From: Hirundichthys speculiger | Taxonomy: Eukaryota; Chordata; Actinopteri; Beloniformes; Exocoetidae | Reading direction: 5' to 3' | DNA: 64,000 nucleotides | Assembly: GCA_018398805.1 (NCBI GenBank) | Contig: JAGFBZ010000001.1 | Location: forward strand, 616,331-680,330 | Position numbers and translations under genes: made by a program | Notes under the pieces: generated by a model | The model's database searches: none | Told to the model about the DNA's origin: nothing | The model's input: the letters and a program-made list of their open reading frames with translations, nothing else | Shown here: piece by piece, positions 46,266-53,848 of the stretch | Numbering within the stretch: the stretch's first letter is position 1 | Layout: each line of letters opens with the position of its first letter

Positions 46266-47585
46266 GGTTTTAAGTCTGTTTGAAATTGTATCCTCTTTAA
46301 CTACAGTGTTCTCCTCATGGGGGTCCTCCACGTCTGGAGCTACACCTGCCTGGTTTACAGGGTCGTTGCCATGGAGATTGTCTGTGTTCTGAGTGGACGG
46401 GGCCTACATTGTAGCTGATGTTTGCAGTGTGGGTCCTGGCCGGCCTGGGTCTGGGTGGTTCCTGTAGCAGCAACCTCTGTGTTTGTGGGTGGGGGTGCTC
46501 TCAACGTGGACTGATCCCAAAGATATAATTTTCCTCACCTGGTTCATTGGTGCCAAGATGGATGTTTTAAGAGTCTATTTAGAGTGGAGCCAAAGGGGGT
46601 GTGCATGTGTGCGTGTGTGTGGTGGGGGGGTTGTGTGTACTGAGTGTGTGGGTGCGAGAGAGAGGATGACTGGATGTTGATTCTTTTTTATTATTCAATG
46701 CTGTAACCCTGGGTGTGTGATGACTTTTAAGTTGTTTTTAAGTTTAAGTTGTCAGTTCCTGTGTCCACAGGAAATGACTAATAACAAAATGCAACACCCT
46801 TTCTGCAAAGAGTTTGCAGGTCTGGTGACTTGCTTTTTTCATACGAACTGAGGCTGAGGATGTGGCGGCAGGCTCAGCGTTGGTCACTTATTCTGACCGT
46901 GGTCATCACAGATAAGATCACTCTCTGTTGGATCAAACTGACTTGGAGGATTCAGTTTGTCTCCTCTATTAACTCCAAAATGAGACTGAACTGGTGCAAC
47001 ACGACTGGACACAGAGTGGTGAGGTCAGTGGTTCTGGAGGGTTAGGGCAAAACTTGAGAGAGAGGATAAGAAGCGTGCGTCTGTCCTGCTAAACTGTCCT
47101 GCTAATAAGTACTGAATCAGGAAACATGTCGTATTTGGTATGCGTATTAATGCACAATCCATAGCGGGCAAACACATCTGGATCTTGTACAATTTCTTGA
47201 GAAATGTGCAATACGGAGGTGACCAGTCTACCTCAGAGACTGCATCCCATGATGCAATGCACAACCTCAGCGTTCACAGTAAAGTGAAAATATCTGACGT
47301 GTCTTCAGTTATAAAATCAGAATATTGCAGTTGATGTGGAAAAGATGAATCTATATTATGTCTGATATCTGAATCTTTATTGGTTAGTCCTTCTGTCAAT
47401 CATAATTAGTAACAGCCAATCACGTTGTGAGACGAGAGTAGCCTTTGTATTGTTAGTTTTCTGGAACTTCCACTGACTCAGCTGTCATCTGTGTTTGTGT
47501 ACAGCTCAGAGTAAGTATTTTACACATGATGAAACATGATTTAAAAAGTTGTAACTTTTGTTTAGAGTAGTGTTGTTCCGATCAG
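46266..47585. other. No recognisable coding gene; possible 5' exon
   Basis: Unassigned DNA. A CCAAT word (agccaatcacg, near 47415) and a donor-like aga|gtaagt at 47511/47512 could mark a non-coding first exon of the receptor gene downstream, but I see no signal-peptide frame. The 65-bp piece at 47216-47284 recurs at 48350. Confidence 0.35.
47216..47284 (+). repeat. Local direct repeat, copy A
   Basis: gtctacctcagagactgcat and cccatgatgcaatgcacaac, then cagcgttcacag; copy B lies at 48350-48414 with about 85 percent agreement by eye. Confidence 0.8.
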
Positions 47586-48167
47586 GGGCGTAGCACCAAA
47601 TTCTGGGCCCTGCACACACTCAATACCAGTGGGCCCCTGTCCATGCCAGTGCACGATGCATGAGTAAAAAAGAGAGAAAAAATGGGTATTTATTTAAAAT
47701 TAAAAAAAGCATAAAGTTTTAAGCCACAATCAGATCAGATTAAATTGATGAGTAGTTCTTTCATTCACCACCTGAATTGATGCATTTGGCCTACTTGTGC
47801 TCAAATACCTAAAACATTAGGCTCCATGTTAGGCTACTGGTTTGTGCTCTAAGGCTGTCAACCAAACAGTCATAACTGGTAAGTATCCACAAGAGGGCAC
47901 TTGACAGCGCTTGACATCTACCATTTAAACAAGTACAAAGATAATGTGAAAGGTTGCAAATATGTTCATTAAAAGTCAAATGTGAAGTAAACATCAGATA
48001 TGCTTTCTTAAAATGGATGCTTAGACTAGCCTAATTATTTGTTATAACACACAGTATTCATCATGGTCAGCAAGTTGCAGAGGCAAAAATGTTTTAAGCC
48101 ATTTTTTAGTCAGATGGAGAGGAATAGCTAATTGTTTCACTATGTTGTCACCACCCACACCTACCTC

Positions 48168-48168
<1 letters not shown>
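47586..48168 (+). mobile_element. hAT-like element remnant
   Basis: Left end caggggcgtagcaccaaatt followed by ctgggccctg is a hAT-type start (CAGGGGCGTAGC). A matching right end was not found; gtgggccccctgtgtatg at 48447 may be its subterminal part. Limits on the right are a guess. Confidence 0.4.

Positions 48169-48228
<60 letters not shown>
48169..48228. repeat. (CTAT)n microsatellite
   Basis: About 15 uninterrupted CTAT units. Confidence 0.97.
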
Positions 48229-48349
48229 GACAAAAATGTATGGCAAAAAGTCTAAACCTTGTGAGACCTCAGATGAAGGAGGTCATGTTCATATTATTGA
48301 ACTACTGGTTTCATCATCACCATTTTGAGAAACACTCAGCTGTTGAGAA

Positions 48350-48414
48350 ATGACCCGTCTACCTCAGATGCTGTATCCCATGATGCAATGAACAACCGCA
48401 GCGTTCACAGCGAT
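48350..48414 (+). repeat. Local direct repeat, copy B
   Basis: cgtctacctcagatgctgta, cccatgatgcaatgaacaac and cagcgttcacag; partner of 47216-47284. It lies 117 bp upstream of the V exon. Confidence 0.8.
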
Positions 48415-48530
48415 CAGTCTATGTCTGGTTCCTAGACTTGTCTCTGTGGGCCCCCTGTGTATGAAACATCACCCTTCAGAGTGACTTCTACCTTTAAGCC
48501 TAACCATCCAGCTGTGGTCCTCCTCTGCAG

Positions 48531-48914
48531 GGTCTGTCTGTGCTGCCTGGGACATAACCGTCTCTCCGGTGGTCACTGTCTCCAGAGGAGAAGATGCCAT
48601 CCTGAACTGCTCCTTCACTCCCAAAAACTCCAACTACTCTGGGACGATCACAGTCAGATGGACGGCCAGAGAGAAGACGGCTCCTCCGTTCTTTGAGTGT
48701 TCAGTTAAAAATGACTCATTGGAAGGACCCAACGACTGTTGGACTTCTGTGGGGAGATTTTCACTGTCTGGAGATCCTCGGTTGGGGGAGTCCTCTCTGC
48801 TCATCAGGGATGTTCAGGTCCCTGATAACGGGACCTTCTTCTGTGGAGTGAAGATGGAAGGGACATGGTGGGGAAAAGATTCTTTACAAAAAAAGACAAA
48901 ACTTTTTGTTGAAG
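48531..48914 (+). CDS. SIGLEC15-like receptor, V-set Ig exon
   Basis: Acceptor cctctgcag precedes the exon and donor gtaagt follows; both junctions are phase 1 and the 384 bp encode 128 residues. It has the V-set signature: Cys27 (LNCSF), Trp44 (VRW), a RFSLSG strand, and D99-N-G-T-F-F-C105. An additional pair, Cys57 and Cys70, sits where SIGLEC15 has its extra disulfide; the phrases AILNCSF, RFSLSGDPR and SSLLIRDVQVPDN also fit that family. The family consists of cell-surface type I lectins that bind sialic acids. At the strand-F position where SIGLEC15 has its ligand Arg (FCR), this protein has Gly106 (FCG), so binding may differ. N-glycosylation sites: N35, N62, N100. The exon upstream, which should encode the signal peptide, was not found. 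Another Ig receptor family is possible. Confidence 0.7.
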
Positions 48915-49059
48915 GTAAGTTTCTGCTTAAAAAGAACTGAATTCATTTAGTTTACGTCTCACAAGTTCCATCCTGAACCATTATTAAACCTCTGCTGCAT
49001 CATGGCTGCATGTGAGGATTTCTAGAGAATTAAAATCATGATCATGATAATGTAACGAA

Positions 49060-49100
49060 TTAGACTTGACTTTATTGATCCCATGACTGGATATAAAAGG
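49060..49100 (-). repeat. LINE/SINE tail fragment in intron
   Basis: gacttgactttattgatccc followed by atgactggata resembles the reverse of a fish retroelement tail (gggatcaataaag), like 59-160. Confidence 0.4.
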
Positions 49101-49423
49101 AACATTTGAGAGACAGAACCTCTCTGATATAAAGATGGACAGAGGTTCATCAATCTGAGACAAACTGAGTCTAAAAGACTTTGAAGAACCCCCATCTACA
49201 ATCCAGAACCGACTATGCACCACCTCCAGAGAACACCGATGAAGAGTTAGCTAAAGAATCAAGATTTGTCAAAATAATCTAAATTTATGGGTCAGAGATA
49301 ACTCAAGGTTCTTTGGTTCAAACTGGGGATGACATCCTGGAACATCTTTGGGCAGATCACTCAACCCTACAACGAGGTATGTGACTCTCCATCAGCCACT
49401 ATTTTAACCTGGGGAGTCTGCTT

Positions 49424-49452
49424 CTGCTTCAAACCACTAGACCACATGGGAC
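49424..49452 (-). pseudogene. tRNA-Glu 5'-half-like fragment
   Basis: On the minus strand tcccatgtggtctagtggtt matches the first 20 bases of the tRNA-Glu-like sequence at 49788 (tcccacatggtctagtggtc) with a few changes; the rest is unrelated. Likely a partial copy or part of a tRNA-derived repeat. Confidence 0.5.
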
Positions 49453-49716
49453 TTGTCTACAGGTAACACGAGCAGCTGCATCCAGCTGCCAGTAACTGGT
49501 ATGAAGCGTCATGTGATCGGTTCAGAGCCTGAGACACTCTCAGGTTCTAACGTAGTAAATGAGAGAGTCAGTGAGGCTCTCGTTAATCTGATGAAAGGAA
49601 CCAGTCCTACCTGGGGGGATTGTTAGGGTTTCAGAGATCACTTATAGCTACTTCAGTTTAAAGTTGTTGATTAGATTATTAAAGATGAGACAAAGAGTGA
49701 CCTCTGAACAGACATG

Positions 49717-49788
49717 TTCCCACACCGGGAATTGAACCCGGGCCACCTGGGTGAAAACCAGGAATCCTGACCACTAGACCATGTGGGA
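49717..49788 (-). tRNA. tRNA-Glu (UUC), possibly a pseudogene
   Basis: The minus strand folds as a tRNA: acceptor stem TCCCACA/TGTGGGA fully paired, anticodon stem CCTGG/CCAGG with loop TTTTCAC (anticodon TTC), T-arm GGGTTCAATTCCC. Box A (TGGTCTAGTGG) and box B (GGTTCAATTCC) fit consensus. No run of four T follows within about 50 bp on the minus strand, so normal RNA polymerase III termination is not assured. It lies antisense in the intron between the V and Ig2 exons. Confidence 0.8.
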
Positions 49789-50186
49789 GCTGCTCAGATG
49801 TCTGACTGGTATCTAACTGGTCTTTGAGCCTCCTCTGGTCAGCTGCAGTCAGGACATGGACAAAGAAGCAGCTGGTCCTCAGATAAAAAGTGGTCAGACT
49901 CCTCAGAAATCTCAACCATAACTTTATGATTATTTATATTTGACTTTTTATCTTCAAGGTTTCAGCTTGTGGGGAGATTTGGACACAGATCAGTCAGACT
50001 TGATATACAACATACATGTTCTCTTCAGTCAAATACCCGAGGTCATATTTACAGTAAATGTTTTCTAACTCACATAAAACACCTAAAAGTCCTCTGGATT
50101 CATTGTAAACCTCTCGACCAGTGTTGGGGACATGTCGTTGGTGTCTGTAGTATGGGAAATTGAAAAATAATTATATTTTACTGCAG

Positions 50187-50597
50187 TGAAGCCTCAGATC
50201 CTGAGTCTCTCCGTGGTGAACACTTCCTGCAACCCAGACAGCAGCAGCAACAGCAGCAGAAGCAACAGCAGCAGCAACAGCAGCAGCAGCGCCCCCTGGT
50301 GGCTGCAGTGTGAAGTTGAAGGACACCCACTGCCTCAGACTGTGTGGCTGTCAGCCTCCAGGTATAAGTTGGAGGACCAGGGCCAGACCAGGGAGCACGG
50401 ACCAATCAGGAGGACCAGCTGTGTCCCGTACGAGGAGGAGGAGGAGGACCAGGTGTTGATCTGCAGGGCAGAGAGCAGGCTGGGGAACGCAGAGAGGAGC
50501 TTTCCATCCTCTGATGCTCCCCTGAGCATCCCTCTGATCATCCGTGGCCTCGTCCTGCTGATCCTGTTGTCAGCGTCCGTCCTCATTTACTGCCGCA
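50187..50597 (+). CDS. SIGLEC15-like receptor, second Ig domain and transmembrane exon
   Basis: Acceptor tactgcag and donor gtgagt; phase 1 on both sides, 411 bp, 137 residues. VKPQILSLSV opens the domain. C2-set features: Cys42 (LQCEVEGHPLP), Trp54 (TVW) and Cys93 (LICRAESRLGNAE), with a further pair Cys15/Cys79. This follows human SIGLEC15 domain 2 in outline (P.I...SV, C.AEG.P.P...W, C.A.NSLG.SE). Residues 19-35 are a Ser/Asn run with several N-S-S sites, encoded by an imperfect CAG/CAA/AGC tract. The membrane span is about residues 113-135 and contains Arg120 (PLIIRGLVLL). A basic residue in this place lets SIGLEC15 pair with DAP12-type adaptors, so such pairing is a reasonable guess here. 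Cytoplasmic sequence starts at Arg137. Confidence 0.7.
50239..50291 (+). repeat. CAG/CAA trinucleotide tract within the exon
   Basis: Imperfect (cagcagcaa)n coding for Ser and Asn in the reading frame used. The tract is long enough to vary in length between individuals without changing frame. Confidence 0.9.
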
Positions 50598-50843
50598 GTG
50601 AGTTTCTGCTACAAACACTGCCTCTCGGTGGCCACCTGTGGCACTGCAACAACAATAGTTTTTAACAACACTTTAAGTGTTAATTCTCAGCTAAAACCAA
50701 CCAGGAGGTGGAGGACCTCTAACCTCAGCTGGCTAGCTTTTATCAGGCGTGTGTCTGTCACATTTCTTAGTTTTATCTGTCACTTCATTTATGGAAGACA
50801 CTTCTGGAACAAGAAAAATAAAACATGTGTCTGTCATCTGCAG

Positions 50844-50933
50844 AGAGCGTTCATGGACAGCAGGTCTCAAACCCGCCAGTTGAAGGAGCAGAAGAGCTTC
50901 AGATGGTTCATTCAGAGCTCCACTGAGATTCCT
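50844..50933 (+). CDS. SIGLEC15-like receptor, cytoplasmic-tail exon with in-frame stop
   Basis: Acceptor catctgcag and donor gtgagt enclose 90 bp, phase 1 on both sides, as in the paralogous exon at 35604-35693. Joined to the transmembrane exon it reads KSVHGQQVSNPPVEGAEELQ then MVHSELH and a stop at 50924-50926, three codons before the exon end. The paralogous exon is open at that place (HSEVHSPS). No tyrosine motif (ITIM/ITAM) is present. Either the protein ends here, with a tail of about 28 residues, or this allele is truncated relative to a form that reads on into the exon at 52943. In another frame the exon is open throughout, but that would not match the phase-1 junctions. Confidence 0.6.
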
Positions 50934-50943
50934 GTGAGTCTTG

Positions 50944-51856
50944 TTTGTTCTGCATTCATGTAACAGCACCACACAAGTAGGATCCTTCTGTTGAAACAGA
51001 CAAACCCCCCTGTGATGTCACCTGAGTCCATGATATCATTCATATCGGTCCAAAATAAATAGATCCAATGAAGGAACGGTGCTAGTGTAAGTGCTCAGAG
51101 GCGGTAGCAGCTTTTAAAAGTCTAGCAGCACTAACACTGAAAATAATACAGACATTCGGTGTTCGTATTCATCAGGAACTTCCTCGACAGCAACAACACT
51201 AAAGCTCTAAACGACAGCTGTTGTTCAGGGTGAACCTTATTTTTGTTTGTTTGTTGTTGAGGTTGACATATATCAGTGCATTTATATATCTGAAAAGCAT
51301 TTGACTAAGACTACATTAACTACTATCTCACCCTCACTAAAGGATGAACTGAGGTGTTTCTGTGTTATGAATAAAATGCGTGAATATGAGTTTTGTTATT
51401 GCACATGAACTAGTCAGAGTTCTATCAAACCCTTTTCCTGAGGGGTGCACTCTTTGTTTATTGTTACTGTACATGTTCGGACATTTGGTTTGCTTTCATG
51501 AGTAAAATGTTCATTCTTTTACATATACAGCAGCTGACTTGGACATTACCAACATTGGTTTTGGCCATCCAGACGTGGTTAATTATGGGATATCAGCCTT
51601 CCTAGTTGTATCCAAGGGGCAATATCTGGTTTACGTCTTTGAAGCGAACCATGAAGTTCAGTTCTTTGAATGACCACTAGGGGCTGTCTCCACTGACATT
51701 AAATGCATCTGTCAACCCCAACCCAGTAAAAGTTGGAACGATATGGAAAACCCAGCCCCGACCCCTACTGCTGACTGCTAGACCTCCATTTGACCCAGCG
51801 ACTGCTGGAGCTCAGCTGGAGCTGTGCCAGTCTTTGTTTCAGCTCCTGGACCAGAA
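50944..51856. other. 3' part or intron of the receptor gene
   Basis: No coding motif. If transcription stops early, AATAAA at 51370-51375 could serve; otherwise this is intron before the exon at 52943. A dispersed-repeat word (gaccactaggggctgtctcc) lies near 51672. Confidence 0.4.
51370..51375 (+). promoter_or_regulatory. Possible poly(A) signal AATAAA
   Basis: gaataaaatg about 440 bp after the stop in the tail exon. An alternative to the signal at 53075. Confidence 0.3.
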
Positions 51857-52650
51857 CAGTGATCCCTCGCCAATTCGCGCTTTAAATTCCACGGTTTTAG
51901 TTATTCGCGGATTTTTCAGAAATATGTAATATAATAAAAAATCAAGAAATAATCACGGAAATTCCACGAAAATCCACCCCACAGCAGACGAGAGGCCGCA
52001 GCTGCCAGCGAAACATCAAACGATGACTCACAGCCTCCTGTAAGCAACATGAGAAACGCTGACGGCCCAGAACTCTAGAATCTGTGTGCTGATTGGCTGA
52101 GACGCATCACAGGATGTTGTGCACGTTCTCTCACAGCGAAGAAATGCTGTGAGCCAGCCTGGCCCCTTTAAGAAGGTGGCCTTATGGGTAATGGTGTGGC
52201 CTTATGGGTAATGGTGTGGCTTGAGCATAAACAGCAGCCCAGCGTGTATAGATTTACATTCTCTGTTAACCGTCAGGAGCCCAACAATACAACCTGTGTG
52301 ATGTTACAAGTTCCTGCAGTGCCAGAATAAAGTTCCCATTCCATGCAGAGAAAAACAGACTTTTTCTTTTGTTGTTGTTAGCGTGTTAGCCGCTAATTAC
52401 GAGCCAAAAATAGCACAATACCAGTGGTTTGTTTACTACGGTTCAGAGATCAGAGGCTGTGAAGGTAACAGAAAGATCACAGTTGAGCCTTTGTCTTGTT
52501 TCACTGCAGTGCCTCGCTACTTTTTTGCAGTTTTTAAACATATTTTAAACACATTATTTAGGCTCGGTGGGCTCTGGCACTCGTTCACGGATTTTGATTT
52601 TCAGGGTGGGGCGCCGGTCCCCATTAACCGCAACAACTAAGGGATCACTG
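51857..52650. mobile_element. Non-autonomous DNA transposon, CAGTGATCCCT ends
   Basis: Left end cagtgatccctcgccaattc and inverted right end cagtgatcccttagttgttg share the first 11 bases; inner parts share CGCGG/TGCGG-like motifs typical of pogo/Tigger elements (CAGT..TCCCTCG..). The right flank is TA, the left flank AA, so a TA duplication is possible but mutated. A duplicated ggccttatgggtaatggtgt lies inside (52179-52220). No transposase was readable. Confidence 0.65.
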
Positions 52651-52942
52651 TATTCGTTCCTGTTTTTGGAGTAACATCTGAAATGAGGATGGATGGATGT
52701 CTCAGCAGAATGAATGAGCTAACAATCGTTAGAGTCATAGGTTGGCGTGAGTTAAAATAGCTAGTCTGTAGTAAATGAGGTTAGGACGGCTCGTTCCATC
52801 CATTTTTGTCTTATATGTGGTCGGACAGAGTCGAACATGTCAATATACTGTCATTGAGTATTTGCAAATCTGGACTTCAAACAGACTCTTCAGTTCTTAT
52901 TGTGCAGTCTGTTATTTAAATCACTGATAGTTGTCATTTCAG

Positions 52943-52995
52943 CCATCGTGAATTCTCCCAGAAGGTCCAGCAGGGAACGTGAGGACCAAATGTGA
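52943..52995 (+). CDS. SIGLEC15-like receptor, candidate last coding exon
   Basis: Acceptor tgtcatttcag is followed by a frame that continues the tail exon in phase 1: S-IVNSPRRSSREREDQM and a stop at 52993-52995. A poly(A) signal lies 80 bp downstream with GT-rich sequence behind it. Splice site, phase and poly(A) signal agree, but the stop in the preceding exon means that these residues are only reached if that exon is skipped or the stop is absent in other alleles. With the tail exon skipped (90 bp, symmetric phase), the frame is kept. Confidence 0.45.
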
Positions 52996-53074
52996 CTCCT
53001 GAATCCAGGCTGTCCATCACTGGAGTTCACGTCCATGTTTGCTTGTTGCTGTATGTTAACGTGTTAAAACTGTC

Positions 53075-53080
53075 AATAAA
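53075..53080 (+). promoter_or_regulatory. Poly(A) signal AATAAA
   Basis: tgtcaataaacc, followed within 40-80 bp by GT-rich sequence (tgttgtgtgtataaggtgt). Fits the end of the receptor transcript. Confidence 0.55.
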
Positions 53081-53189
53081 CCACTGAACAAAGTGCTGAA
53101 CGTTACCCTATAACTTTGTTTTTTTCTTGCTCCATGCTGTTGTGTGTATAAGGTGTTCAGCATAATTGGCATCTTAACCCTTTAGGAGC

Positions 53190-53545
53190 CGGAGTTTTTT
53201 TCAAGAAAATATACAATTTTGATATCAAGATTTCAAACGGCTATAACTTGAAAACAGATGAGATAAAGGTATACTGTCAGTGAGAAAATTGTTCAGTATG
53301 ACTCAAAGTCTGTGATGGGAGTTAAATTATTCATATAATTTGCATATTATGACATCACAAGGTGGCGGCCATATTGGAAAATGTTCAATTTTTATATCAA
53401 GGTTTCAAAAGGCTATAACTTTAAAGTGGTTTGAGATAAAGGCATACTGTAAATCAGAAATATCTTCATTATGAACCAAAATTTGGAATGGAAGTAGATT
53501 TGTCATCTAATTTGATTATTGTGACATCACCTGCCCAAACCTCCC
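53190..53545. repeat. Tandem duplication of about 180 bp
   Basis: atttcaaacggctataactt...gagataaaggtatactgt...tatgacatcac and tttcaaaaggctataacttt...gagataaaggcatactgt...tgtgacatcac are consecutive diverged copies. Probably part of an unclassified fish repeat. Confidence 0.8.
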
Positions 53546-53809
53546 CAATTTCAGATTTTTCCTCAAGCCCCATGCACAATGAAAGCTTTCATTTCAGGGA
53601 CAATCACATGATTAAGTCATGAAATCTGGTTTCAATATTTCCCCTTTCAAAGAACTGGTGGCCATATCTGACAGAATTCATCATTTGGAAAAGTGATGAA
53701 ATCAGTGGGCTCAGAATTTGTCAGGGCGTCTCCACAAAAACCAACAGGCTCCTCAAAATTTAGACTCTACTTTCAATACCCTCCTCTTCTCTCAAGAACT
53801 CTCAGCCGC

Positions 53810-53813
53810 CATC

Positions 53814-53844
<31 letters not shown>

Positions 53845-53848
53845 CCAC
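53810..53848. repeat. (ATC)n microsatellite
   Basis: About 12 ATC units with one CCA interruption; gives poly-His or poly-Ile in open frames. Confidence 0.95.

Noticed and set aside
50598..50963. Open frame of 121 codons over the receptor tail exon
   Set aside because: It runs through the donor site and intron in a frame that does not fit the phase-1 exon junctions.
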